Source: Tubulanus polymorphus (lineage: Eukaryota > Nemertea > Palaeonemertea > Tubulaniformes > Tubulanidae). From it: a stretch of DNA of 64,000 bases. Positions 1 through 10,853 of this stretch are shown piece after piece. The stretch covers positions 15,342,447 to 15,406,446 of the forward strand of contig NC_134030.1 in the NCBI RefSeq assembly GCF_964204645.1, given 5' to 3'. The position numbers and the translations under genes were made by a program. How positions within the stretch are numbered: the stretch's first letter is position 1; each line of letters starts with the position of its first letter. The notes beneath the pieces were generated by a model, which searched no databases, was not told the origin of the DNA, and saw only the letters and a list, made by a program, of their open reading frames with translations.

Positions 1-666
1 TCAATGAAATTTAATAAACCAATTTATGTTGGTGCATCAGTTTTAGAAATAGCAAAGCTATTAATGTATAAATTCTATTTTAATGTATTACAACCTCATT
101 TTGGAGAAAAGCATATAGAAATCTTATATTTTGATACTGACAGTTACATATTAAAGATAAAAACTAATAACATAACTGATGATTTAAAAACATTAAAACA
201 TCATTTTGATTTCAGCAATTATCCTAAAAATCATGAATTGTTCAGCAATGATAATAAAAAAGTTCCTGGTAAATTCAAAGATGAATTAGGTGGTGAAGAA
301 ATGATAGAGTTCATAGGTATTAGATCTAAAATGTATTCATATAGAACTAAAGAACATGAAGCTAAAAAGTTAAAAGGAATAACCAAAAGTATAGTAGAAA
401 AGAATATTCATTTCAAAGATTACATCAATTGTATTTTCAATGAAGAAGTTAGAAAACATAAAATGAGATGTTTAAGATCTGAAGATCATGAAATGTTCAT
501 TGAAGAGATAGAGAAGATAAGTCTAAACCCATTTGATGATAAAAGATATATTTTAGATGATGGAATTCATACAGTTGCTTATGGTTGCAATTTAGATGAA
601 TACTTAAAATTTAAAAGAGAAGAAACAAAAGAGAACGCGATAATGAAAAGAATTCTAACGTGTTAA
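1..666 (+). CDS. polB: Protein-primed DNA polymerase B, C-terminal part (copy A)
   Basis: This is the last 221 codons of a family B polymerase; the N-terminal part lies left of the window. The motif C sequence YFDTDSYI is at about residues 43-50 and binds catalytic metal in this family. It is followed by the thumb region and a lysine-rich end. The frame is open throughout. This is an intein-free allele: the same site in copy D is interrupted by an intein. The gene ends 29 bp before the next start. Confidence 0.85.
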   Translation, partial: SMKFNKPIYVGASVLEIAKLLMYKFYFNVLQPHFGEKHIEILYFDTDSYILKIKTNNITDDLKTLKHHFDFSNYPKNHELFSNDNKKVPGKFKDELGGEEMIEFIGIRSKMYSYRTKEHEAKKLKGITKSIVEKNIHFKDYINCIFNEEVRKHKMRCLRSEDHEMFIEEIEKISLNPFDDKRYILDDGIHTVAYGCNLDEYLKFKREETKENAIMKRILTC

Positions 667-695
667 TCAAATTTTAATAGAAATATGTATTATAA

Positions 696-1049
696 ATGGA
701 GAGTAAACAAGCAAACAGTGAGAACAACAAATTATTTCTAGATAGAATAAAAAATACTTCAAATGTCAAATCAGTAGATTATAAATTTAAGAAGTTAAAA
801 GAATTAATAATCCATAAGAAATATCTAATTACAAATATTGATACAATTACCAACAAATATGGAGATAAATTAGTTATACACTTAGAATATGAAGGATTAA
901 AAGGAAATACATATACATTCAGAACATATTTACCAGATAGATTTCATAGATTATCAAGTGAAGATCTAGAATAATTATGTTCTGGAGATTTCTATTTCGT
1001 ATACAAAGGTAAGAATGAAAAAGGGTATCATGAAATAGATTTCGAATAA
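696..1049 (+). pseudogene. Small replication-block protein, nonsense-broken (copy A)
   Basis: Homologue of the intact 117-aa gene at 16736-17089. The reading frame is continuous to 1049, but a stop at 972-974 replaces a Glu codon after residue 92. The family pattern is a basic N-terminal half with KKYLITNID, then an FRTYLPDRFHRL segment and FYFVYKG near the end. Related small proteins lie next to the polymerase in other Polinton-like elements; the function is unknown, and nucleic-acid binding is only a guess from the charge. Confidence 0.7.
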
Positions 1050-1066
1050 GAAAATATGTAAAATAA

Positions 1067-4000
1067 ATGGTAGAATTTAAAGAATACAGAATATTTGTTG
1101 ATTCTAGAAAACTTACAAATTATAAATCTCATAATTTACTAGTACAATTAGATAGAGAATTCAAGAATTGTGTTGATTTAAAATCAGTTAATATAAGTTT
1201 ATGTAATTCTTTTTATAATATATCGGATAAAACTTTTGAACAAAGAGGGTTTATGATTTATATGCACGACGGTACGAGTAAAGGCAAATGCGACCATGTC
1301 GAACGTTATGACGTAGCGCGTCACTATTGGTTAAATTGATTGTTGCGCTAAAAATAGCTTCGAATAGCTGGGATTCGAACCGAAACATATCTAAAACGAA
1401 ATTATACGTGTTTTAGCGTTTAGCTATGTTCCAGTTTTCTCAACTTTCGCCATATTAATTTCCCAGGGCGGCGCTGAAAACCAGGAAGTAATTTTGTCAT
1501 TTTGCTGGTTTTGGGCCTCCGAAATCTCAAAGTTTTGGAAGAATTTAAGGTAGAATAGACAGTTAAGTCATCCAAATACCCAATAGTATTAAAACCCATC
1601 TAAAAACGAATCGAATGATACCTTATATGTCTATATGGCTTTGGAAATAAGTGAGATATTCCCAGTTTCTCGTACTACTTCAAAACTAATTTTATGAGCT
1701 AGCGTTTTTACCTTATTAATTTTGATGACTTTTACCCGAATATAATTGGGTTCATTCGAAATCTGAAAACATACGTAATTAGATCTTGTTCTCCTGTCAA
1801 TTTTGATATATAGAATGTGTACTCCCTATTACGAGTTGACTTAGAATTTGCGTCATCAAGTTAGGCCTAATCGTAAACTGCGGACCAAATTCGAAAATTA
1901 TTGTAATTGGACTAGTGCCACAGTCTATAAAACACATACTGAGACTTATTGAATCCTGAAATGAAGGACTGTTATGAGAATAATCATTTGGCATAAGGAA
2001 ATATTGAATTCGTTGCGTAATATGCCTAAACTAGGATTTTCCACGAGAAAGGCTTAAAAGCGCAGGCAATACCTCAATTTTGGCTCTGACACAGAAATTT
2101 GTGTGCAGGTCTTCGGGTGGTGGGGCCATTTTTGTAGGGGATTTCCCTGAAAATTCTGACTAATTACTGCGCTGTCACAGTAAACAATTGATTAATACAG
2201 ACTCGAAAATGTGTGTCTGTCCTGTCCAACAGTGCCGCACCCTTGTTGTGGAAACGGCTAAAGGGAAATAAATTTGATTGATCTGTTTCTGGTGGAAAAC
2301 CAGCCTTTGGTTCATTTTCACGCATCTCACATCTAATGTCGAATTCAGTTTTGTTTGAAAGGATATCAGGTTGTCTGGCTCAGTTAGTGTTTAGCGTAGG
2401 CCTACTAGGGACCTACTAGGGACTATGTATTGGAAGATTGCCAAAAATCTTTGAATTGTTAATTTTATTTTAAAGATAATATTTTTTTTTTTTTATAGGA
2501 TTCGTCAGTTATTTGTCAGACATAGCAGATATTTTATAACCGATTTTTCCCATTCAAATGTAAGTTGTATCAAGCAGAAATTTGCATTTTTTTTCATATT
2601 TATTTGTTTATAACATAATATTGACATTTGTTTATTTCAGGTAGATGGCAAGTAGCGTGCATTTGGTTCTGATGGTACCCATGGAATTCAGCAGTTGGCC
2701 TTCCATATCATATCAATACATTTTACAAATTAGTAACCGCAATTGCTCAAATGGCTTGTTGCATTCAAACCTTCTGTCTCATTGTTTTAGGTTGGAAATA
2801 AAAGATTGATGTACTTTCAATTTGCTTCTTTTTCTGACTGCGATATATATTACCACGTCTACAGCTCGTTGAACCCGGGTTTCAAAGTATGCGGGTTCAT
2901 ATAAACCCAGCGTTTGCAGGGCTGCATCTACACTTAATTTAGCTCCAGTAACTGAATCCACATCTGGTCTCAGTTTCACAAAAAAGTTAAACTCAAATTT
3001 TTGGTGTGATTGCTATTGGGTACTTCATGTTTTGAATGAGGACAACAATTCAAACTTAACCGTTTTAGGCTTAAACTTTTTCGTGAAACTGGGCCCTGTA
3101 GAGTTTTTCGTGAACATAGGTTCAATTCTCAATAGGTTATATAACTCCTTTTTCAAAAACCTGGCTTTTTGCATTCAACCCGTGTTTCGAGCTTAGTGTA
3201 GACGCATAACTTCGGTATAAGATGCAAGTGTAGACGAAGCTTCTCTTATTTTCTTCTGTTAGTAGGAATGAATAGGAATTCACGACTTCAAGAATACGCA
3301 TAAGAAAAAGCTCTTTTATATGTTTAGATTTATTCTAACATCAAAGTGAAAAGATGGAAACAAGTAAAATCTTGACAATCCCCAGTTTAAAGATTCAACT
3401 TCATGCCCTTGTACTTGATATCTGCATCACCTAAAGATGAATAAAAGCAAACAAAAAAATCAATTGATTGCTGAAAGTTAAATGATTCAATACAGCAGCG
3501 ATGACTACAGATGATGTATTTACCATTCAGTCAGTGAGGCCTACTCACTTTTTATCATCTCCAATCCTGTAAACCTGGCTTATCTAGTCACAAGTTGACC
3601 TCTAAATTAGCATTGTTCGGGTTCCTGTAACAGGCTGAACTCTCTAAAAAAAAAACATTGCCTTTGAAATAGAAAAATTGCATGTGGAAATTTATTTCAA
3701 GACTTCATAGTTATGTAAATAAATGACATGAATAGCCTACCGTCTTACGACTCTAAGAGGCCTAGGCCTACTTTTCGGGTCCATGGAAAAATCATTCGAC
3801 ACTAGTAGATAGGTGGTCTGTCAAAAATGTTTCCTAAAAATAAGATAAGTAGCAGTGAGTACACTACCTACAGAATAGATTTTAGATCCTTCCACGCGCG
3901 TATCGCGAGACCGCGCGGTGTTGTTTATTTAGAGTATTATGACGTCATAACAACATTCGCGCACCTAGATAGTTCACGTGTTTGGTGTCAAGGTCGCTGA

Positions 4001-4586
4001 GAGTTACGGCTCTGTACCTTCGTGTATGAGAAATAAAGATAAATGGTTTCATATATTTTTAAAACCAGGATTATATAATTTAGAATCATTAGCGCAGGAA
4101 ATTAATAGAAGAGCTCGGTTGAAAATCGGGGGTACTTCTGTATTTGAAATTAAATTCAATAAAATTGATAGTACTAATAAAATAAGAATAAAGATTTCTA
4201 ATGAACAACATACATTTATGGTAAACGAACCACTGGCTAAAATGTTAGGAATTAAACCGCTTACAGTTACTGGAAACGCAGAAGGCATCTCAAATATAAT
4301 ACCTTTTACACACTTTTATATTTATTGCGATTTAATCGATCCTACAAAAACTTTCGAAGCAACTAAAGAAACAATTTGTAGTTCTAGTATACTAAATATT
4401 TTACCGCTAAAAAATTTTAAACAATTTGGAACACAAATAAATTATAATTTAACAGAATGTGATTTTAAACCTTGCATTCCTAAATTTAATAATTTTAAAT
4501 TAGAAATAAGAAATCATAATGGATATTTAATTGATTTGAATAACTTTCCTGTGATATATGAATTAGTTGTAAGATGTAGAGAGTAA
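1067..4586 (+). pseudogene. Penton-like minor capsid gene split by a transposon (copy A)
   Basis: The two halves, 1067-1264 and 4025-4586, together correspond to the intact 249-aa gene at 17104-17853. The break falls at the residues IYM, where a 2760-bp transposon sits between two TATG copies. Penton-type features are the LKPGLYNLESLAQEINRR segment, LAKMLGIKP, and FTHFYIYCDLID in the second half, which resemble the single jelly-roll vertex protein of Polintons. The function is inferred from the family. The frame is otherwise open in both halves. Confidence 0.78.
1265..4024. mobile_element. Non-autonomous CMC-like DNA transposon in the penton gene
   Basis: The insertion is defined by comparison with the uninterrupted gene at 17104. 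The flanks carry a 4-bp duplication TATG at 1261-1264 and 4025-4028. The ends are inverted: left CACGACGGTAC, right complement CACGAAGGTAC. A CAC start with a short 3-4-bp duplication fits the CMC (CACTA/Mirage/Chapaev) superfamily. No transposase is recognisable in any frame. Base composition is far less AT-rich than the Polinton, with several TAGGCCTA words and a TGACGTCA palindrome near 3940. I see no other gene in these 2.8 kb. Confidence 0.65.
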
Positions 4587-4602
4587 TTTTTTCATTATAT
4601 AA

Positions 4603-4962
4603 ATGAATATAACTGTTGGACCGAGTATATGTGTTGGGTTTGATTTTAAACATGAGAAAAAAATGAAATTTAACATTAATGATGTAATTATACATATTAA
4701 AAATATTGCATTTTCTAATGAAACAACATTTGAGTATGAAACAACAATAGATAAAGAAACTTTAAATGTAGAAAAGATTACTAATTTAATAAGAGAATCT
4801 TTAGGATTTTATGAATTAGATGAAGATTTTATCATAGATGATATTAAAAACATATTAACCAAAATATATGATAATCATAAAAGTAGTAATGAAATAAATG
4901 TTGAATTAATCATCACTAAGATAACTAAATATTTTGAAGATAGTAATTTTTTTGATAAATAA
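4603..4962 (+). CDS. 119-aa structural-block protein (copy A)
   Basis: Open frame of 119 codons, conserved in copies B (twice), C (broken) and D. It starts MNITVGPSICVGFDF, has no membrane segment, and is rich in Asn, Ile and Glu with a helical acidic C-terminal half. Upstream is ATTTTTTC followed by TATATAAATG, the T-run and TAAATG start signal seen throughout this block. Its stop TAA is directly followed by the ATG of the next gene. It lies between penton and small membrane proteins, so a virion role is likely but unproven. Confidence 0.72.
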   Translation: MNITVGPSICVGFDFKHEKKMKFNINDVIIHIKNIAFSNETTFEYETTIDKETLNVEKITNLIRESLGFYELDEDFIIDDIKNILTKIYDNHKSSNEINVELIITKITKYFEDSNFFDK

Positions 4963-5180
4963 ATGAGTGATAATAAGTGGATAATAACTGGATTATATAA
5001 TGGAGCATTACTATCAGTTGGAACTGTTGGTTATTCAATGGTATTAAAAAAGGTATTTAAAATGGGAAGTGTTAATGTTGATAGATTTGATATCAATGAT
5101 ATTTTAAAATTAACAGCAGTAACTAATCTAATTTAACAATTGATTATTTAGAAAAACAAAAATATATTCCTCCCATATAA
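4963..5180 (+). pseudogene. 73-aa two-segment membrane protein, frameshifted (copy A)
   Basis: Homologue of the intact 73-aa gene at 18228-18449. The first hydrophobic segment (residues about 8-26) is intact. A small deletion around 5115-5135 removes bases in the second segment and shifts the frame to an early stop. Exactly the same deletion is present at about 34130 in copy B. The start codon abuts the preceding stop codon (TAAATG). Confidence 0.7.
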
Positions 5181-5204
5181 ATGTTTAATTATTTTACTAA
5201 ATAA

Positions 5205-5627
5205 ATGGCTTCTGCAGTTATAACTATTATAGGATCGGCAATTGTTAACGCTTTAGCATTTACTGGGGACGGCTATTTATTTAAACATATTGATAAAAAT
5301 GGTTCATTATCAGAACAAAAAAGACATAACTTAGTATTAGAGAAATACAATAAAGCAGCAGAAGAATATAGAGAAAAGAGACAAAACTATGTGGATTATA
5401 TTAACAAGGAATTATATGATCAGAAGATTTCACACAGAGATTTTCAATCAGTTGATGATGCAATGAGTTTATATAACGCGGTAACAAATAAAGAAAAATT
5501 ACATCTACATAAACCTACAATATCAGATTATTATACCCCAAGTAATGAACAGAAGAAATATGAAATAATTTGGATTTTAGGGGGAACAGTTATTGTTATA
5601 TTTGTTGCTTATAAATTTACTAATTAG
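5205..5627 (+). CDS. 140-aa double-anchored membrane protein (copy A)
   Basis: Intact 140-aa frame, identical in protein sequence to 34212-34634. Hydrophobic segments lie at residues about 3-20 and 119-137 around a charged, probably helical centre (EQKRHN to NKELYD) and a DYYTPSNEQKK segment before the C-terminal anchor. Proteins of this plan recur in invertebrate Polintons beside the capsid genes; the function is unknown, and a membrane or virion component is my inference. Start signal: TTTTACTAAATAAATGG. Confidence 0.76.
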   Translation: MASAVITIIGSAIVNALAFTGDGYLFKHIDKNGSLSEQKRHNLVLEKYNKAAEEYREKRQNYVDYINKELYDQKISHRDFQSVDDAMSLYNAVTNKEKLHLHKPTISDYYTPSNEQKKYEIIWILGGTVIVIFVAYKFTN

Positions 5628-5647
5628 TAATTTTTTTTGCTAAATAA

Positions 5648-6081
5648 ATGGAAGATAAAGTTGATAATATTGATATTATTCCTCATGATATCAGTAAAAC
5701 TAAATTAAAAATATATTTAGAAAAACAAATATTAGAATTTGAAAGTGACTTAAAAGTTAAAAAGAAAAAATATTTAAAAAGTAAAATTATATATTATTTT
5801 ATGATTAGTGGTTCGGTTACAATTAGTTCTGTAATAACACGTCTAGCAATATTCAGTCCATTAACACCTTTAGCTATATCAATTGGTGTGTTAGGATTAA
5901 GTTCAAGTGTTTACCGGAATAAGTTCAAAATTAAATATAAAAAGTAATAAAGAAAAAAATTAAAACTAATATAAAAGAAATTAATAAATTAAAGAATACA
6001 CTAGATTATATAATGAGTTTAAATGGTAATATTACAGTTGAAGAACAAGATAAATTATTAAAAGAATTAATAAATTATTAA
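5648..6081 (+). pseudogene. 144-aa membrane protein, frameshifted (copy A)
   Basis: Matches the intact gene at 18918-19352. The N-terminal charged region (residues 1-48) and two adjacent hydrophobic segments (about 49-72 and 76-95) are present. A frameshift near 5912 diverts the frame to a stop at 5947; the remaining C-terminal helix is still recognisable in another frame to 6081. The T8 run and TAAATAAATG precede the start. Confidence 0.7.
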
Positions 6082-6097
6082 TTTTTTAATTGTATAA

Positions 6098-7429
6098 ATG
6101 GCAGTTAGTTTTCCAAAAGCTTTCCAATATAATAAATCAATTAAATATAATATTCCTGCAATAGATTTCAATAAAGATATTACATATAGAAATGAAGTTT
6201 TAAATTCATAAATTGATTTATATATTTATGTTACTGAAAGTAATAATTTTCATGTAAAGATGGAAAATATATCCAATGTTTATGAAATTAATTTCAAAAA
6301 TTTAAATGAGGCAAAACTATGGCTATTAAAATCTAATATGAAGTATTGGCAGAACCAATTAAATTTTGCTGTTTATTGCGCAACAACAGGATGTGGAATT
6401 AGTTGGAATGATCATTTGAATAAACCAAGTTTACCATTGATGTTATCACTTTTTAGATTTCATACTTATTTTCAAATAAAATTAATATTAGATGAATTAG
6501 AATGTCCTTTACCAGGTTCAAAATATTTTAAAGAATTGAATAATAATGTTAATTTTTCTAAGTTTTATAAAATATGTAATGAATTTAATATTAATTCAAA
6601 TAAAGATTTTAGAGCAGAAATTGGTACAATGGGTGGATTAGGAATATTATATACTACAGAATTTGGAAAAATAATGACAAATTCAGATATAAGAACACTA
6701 AATTGGAATAAATTACCAAAATATTATAATAATATTATACAACAACAAAATAATAATGGTTGGGTTAATTTCATTTTAGAAAATGGTGAAGGTTTTACAA
6801 AATCAGGTATACAAAGAATAAATCAATCTATTAGAACTTATTTGATATGTATTTTAGGTGCACAAGTTGAAACAAGATCACCAATAGTTGGAAATGATAA
6901 CACTTCATTCGATGAGCAGAAACAATTTAAAGTATTATTTGAAGATTCCATTCATAATGATAAAAATAGATCGATTCCAGAAAACATTGTAAGATATCAA
7001 AATTATTTAGATAAATCTCATGTAAGACTAAATTATTGTATAGGCCCTAATCCATAATAAATTATTTCTAATGATTTAGTTTTAAAAATGGAAAATATAA
7101 TTGGTTACAATAATCTAATTAAAACTGCAACAATAAATAATTCATTTGGAATAAATAATATAGATAAAAAGATTATTACTGCTCCAAAATTAATGGAAGG
7201 TGAAAAAAATAAAAAACATATTCAATCAACAGAAACTAAAACTAAGAATATTAAATTAAATAATGATTCTAAAATAAAAGATTACAATACTACAGAAAAT
7301 ATTAAAACTGATAATATTCAACATGAAATAATTAAACTAAATGATGATAATAAATCCCATGAAAATGCTAAATTAGCTTTTACTTGTATAGGAATTGTAA
7401 TCGGAGGAATATTATATTTTAAATGTTAA
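6098..7429 (+). pseudogene. 460-aa conserved Polinton protein with C-terminal anchor, two nonsense stops (copy A)
   Basis: One continuous frame of 444 codons, broken by in-frame stops at 6209-6211 and 7055-7057. Conserved blocks are ATTGCGISWNDHL, RFHTYFQIK, NGWVNFILE, INQSIRTYLICILGAQ and SIPENIVRYQNYL, then a low-complexity Asn/Lys region and a terminal membrane segment. I recognise this as a family widespread in invertebrate Polintons, without known function. Its place between small membrane proteins and the coiled-coil protein suggests a virion or assembly role. Confidence 0.75.
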
Positions 7430-7445
7430 TTTTTTTATTATGTAA

Positions 7446-8877
7446 ATGGAAGAAGGTGGAGAAGATTATGAAATTGGAGAAATGGGAAATAATAATGAAG
7501 GGTATATTGATGATGATTATAATGATGCCGAAACTAATATTGATGATGATAATTCATCAGCGCGTAATTCTAATTAAGCAGATAGTGGTTCTGAAGGCCC
7601 ATCAACAGATGAATTTGATAGAAGAACTAGATCGAGAATAAATCCTGAAAATGAAAATCAAGGTTTATTAAAGCAAAATTTAGAATATAATGAATATATT
7701 TATAATTTCAAACATGTATTTGAAAAATCTGGATATAATATCAATGATAGAGGCGCCAGACTTTTAGTACAAGATTTAAAATATTTTGATGGTGAATATT
7801 ATTATAATTTGAAAGATGATTATTATATTGATATATCTTATAAAAAACAAGACAAAATATTAGCGGAATCAACTTTGCTTAAGTTAGCTATCTAGAATTA
7901 ACAGAATAAGAAATAGTAATGAAATAGAAGATGTAACACAAGAAGAAATTATCAAAAATGAAAGAGTATTTAAACAAAGAATTAATAAATTATTTGAAAC
8001 AATCGATAATAATTTAGAACCAGAAACAACTTCTGGTAAACTTAAATCAAATAAAGTTCCAATTGAAAAACTTTTACCAAATGGATTACTTGATGCAACA
8101 GATCAAGAATTAGAGGATTTAGATATATTTTCTGATAAAGCAATTAGAGAAATTATTAGTATAAGACTTGCATCTGATAAAATTGCACATGATAAAAGTA
8201 TAAGAGTTTTTAAAATAAGAACTTTGGAAAAAGAATTAACTAATGCAAATAAAAAAATAGAACAACTAAAGTCTGATTTAGATCATCAAGTAATTGATGA
8301 AATAGAATATAGGCAAAAAGAATTACGTTTAGAAAAAGAAAAAGATGATTTAGAATATAACATAGAATTACAAAGAGAAGAAATTAAATTATTATTAAAA
8401 TCATATGATTATAATATTAATAGATTAAAAGTTATTTTTAAAGAGTTAATAATAAAACCAGATTCTGAAATATCATTGAATGATAGAATAAAATTATTAT
8501 TTAAGTTAGAAGGAATAACAATTCTTTCAATTCTAACAGCTGTAACTATGTTATTCACAACAATAGGTTTAGCAATATCAAATTCATTTAAATCTACACC
8601 TACACCCAATAAACCAGATAAACCCCCGAATGATAATAATTCTATACAAGATAAAGTTAAAGATGGTTTAAAGAAATTAGCAAAATATTTATGGGAACTA
8701 CCTAAAAAATCTGCTGCAGCATTGCCAGGAGTTATTGCATCAATTGTTGCTTTTATATTGAAATCTGCAGGAAACATTATTAACTTTGCTGCTGAACATA
8801 TTATTTTATTTTTAATTACAGTTGTAAGTGCAATTATTTTTGGGTCAGTGAATATGATATCAAAAGATATCAAGTAA
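7446..8877 (+). pseudogene. Coiled-coil membrane protein, broken (copy A)
   Basis: The acidic N-terminal region (MEEGGEDYEIGEMG) is followed by a stop near 7575 and a frameshift near 7890. From 8224 the frame is open to 8877: a heptad-rich coiled coil, hydrophobic segment ILTAVTMLFTTIGLAIS, a proline-rich linker (STPTPNKPDKPP), then ALPGVIASIVAFIL and ILFLITVVSAIIFG. This architecture is shared by B, C and D and is typical of large Polinton membrane proteins; the role is unknown. Confidence 0.73.
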
Positions 8878-8907
8878 ACATAAATAATTAATTTTTTTGT
8901 TAAATAA

Positions 8908-9285
8908 ATGAGTGGGAGTTATATCAATCCTAAGAATCATAGAATATCTAATGCTATTAAAGCAGAAAGATCGCATCATATAATTACTCATAACCCTTCT
9001 AATATTAATCCTGATGAAACTTTATATGTTAGAATTCCTCGATTAACACAAAATACTTTTTATGTTCCAAATAGTATTTATTTATCAGCCGATATAAAAG
9101 TAACCGGTAATAATAATAATTATGTTGTTGATAATGTTGGAAGATATTTGATTAAAAAATTAACAATAAAGATTGGTCCAGAAACGGTCTTCTCATTAGA
9201 TGATTATAATTTATTTATGCATTATAAAGATTTATGGTTAACTAATGAAAATAGAAATAATATGATATTTCAAGGAATCCAAATA
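8908..9285 (+). pseudogene. Major capsid protein, N-terminal third only (copy A)
   Basis: The first 126 residues match the intact 415-aa capsid gene of copy D up to MIFQGIQ. Homology then ends abruptly, and the frame runs 18 codons into non-coding sequence. The late-type start signal (T7, GTTAAATAAATG) is intact. The truncation is a deletion to the convergent-gene spacer, the equivalent of about 24530 in copy C. Confidence 0.8.
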
Positions 9286-9418
9286 CATAGGTATATAATA
9301 CATAGGTATATAAATGGTTATTTTATAAATTTATATTCATAGGGAAATTGAAACCTAAGTAATAATTTTGAACCTTTATTATTCTTTAATTAATAAGATG
9401 TAAGAAATTATATTAATT
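9286..9418. other. Deletion junction between copies A and B
   Basis: After a short direct repeat of ATACATAGGTATATA, positions 9318-9400 match 24543-24625 of copy C, the spacer between the convergent ZF2 and ATPase genes. At about 9403 this joins codon 3 of a polymerase gene. Compared with C, the rest of the capsid gene, ZF2, all leftward genes, both terminal repeats and the polymerase start codon are missing. No gene is present here. Confidence 0.7.
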
Positions 9419-10853
9419 CATTAGATAATAAAAAAGATATAGAGATAACCGAAGCATTTAAAAGTGATATTGGCCCAGCAGCTATTGAGTTTAAATTTCA
9501 TAAAGGAAAAACATTAGAAGAAAATAAAAAACATTTAGAAAATATGAAAAATATTATAAAAATAATTACAGATGTTGAATACCCTAAAATAAGTATATCT
9601 TCTAAAGTTAAATTCATAAAATCTGAAGATAAACCAATATATAATATAAATTCTCATTCACAACATATTATATCTAATCGTTTTAATGAAGTAAAAACTA
9701 AAATAGAAGAGAAATATTTTGAAGGATCTGGTTTAATATTTGATGAAATAATATTTATGACTTTACATGTGTATAACACAAAATATAATAAGTTAACTAA
9801 ATCAAAACCAATTGATGAAAATAATGTATCATATTATAAAGAACCAGATATTGAAGCATCGAGTTATATTAAACTACCATTTAAAACTATTGCTGTAATA
9901 AATGTACAAAATGAAGTTGATAAATGTTTTCTATGGACAATTATAAGTTGCTTACATCCAACAGAAGATATTACACATACTTTTAGATTAACACATTATA
10001 AACCATTTGAAAATAATTATAAGATAGATAAGTATCCTGTTAGAATTAAAAATATCCCAAAAATAGAAAGAGATTTAAGAATAAATGTATTTGATTTAAT
10101 CAAATTGCCAAATACAAAAGGTAACAATATAAAACATTATACATTAGAACCTTTATACCTATCAAAAGATTATGATTCAAATGATGTTATAGTTATACTA
10201 TATTATGAGAATCATTATATGTGGATTAAAAGAATTGATTTATTTTTTAAATCAGAAAATGATTTTGATAATAAAATATATCTATGTAGAAAATGTTTAC
10301 ATAAATTCAGAACTGAGAGTGCATTATTAAATCATAAAAAATTATGTGAAAATCATGATTATTGTAAATTAGTTTTACCAAATGAAAAGGATAAAATATT
10401 AGAATTAAAAAAATATGATTACAAAAATAAAGTTCCATTTGTCATATATGGAGATTTTGAATCATTAAATAAAGAATTAACTGATCAAGATAGAAAAGAA
10501 ATATATTATAAAAGAAAGAAATTAAATTCTAATGAAAATGATTTTTCAGATGAACCACCAAAAACAAATACAATTAAAAAGATTCATCAATCAGCTGCAG
10601 CTTTCGGGTTATATATAAAATCTGGTTATCCAGAACTAATTGAAAGTGAATATTATCATTATAGAAATGAAAATGTTATCAATCATTGTTGTGACTTATT
10701 AATTGAATATGAAATAAGATTTAGTAAATTATTGAATACAAATAAAGAAATTATAATGACAGAAGAAGATAAAGAAGCATTTGTGTTTACAGGTAAATGT
10801 TATTATTGTGAAAAGATATTTAATTATAAAGATAAACAAGAAAATTAATTTTT

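Larger units (their letters stand above)
1..9340 (+). mobile_element. Polinton copy A, left-truncated by the window and right-truncated by a deletion
   Basis: This is the remains of a Polinton/Maverick. It holds, in order, the polymerase C-terminus, a small replication-block gene, penton, three small genes of 119, 73 and 140 aa, a 144-aa membrane gene, the 460-aa gene, the coiled-coil gene and the first third of the capsid gene. Order and sequence match copies B and C. Neither terminal repeat is in view. The 119- to 140-aa stretch is nearly identical to 33605-34634 in copy B, including a shared lesion, so A and part of B share a recent common source. Confidence 0.88.

Noticed and set aside
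1340-1460. tRNA gene or tRNA-derived SINE on the minus strand (GGTTCGAATCC near 1370)
   Set aside because: Only a B-box-like word is present; no acceptable A box or cloverleaf stems.
8409-8873. Long minus-strand reading frames opposite the coiled-coil gene (also 21770, 38617)
   Set aside because: They are antisense to a conserved coding region and arise from its codon bias; no start signal.
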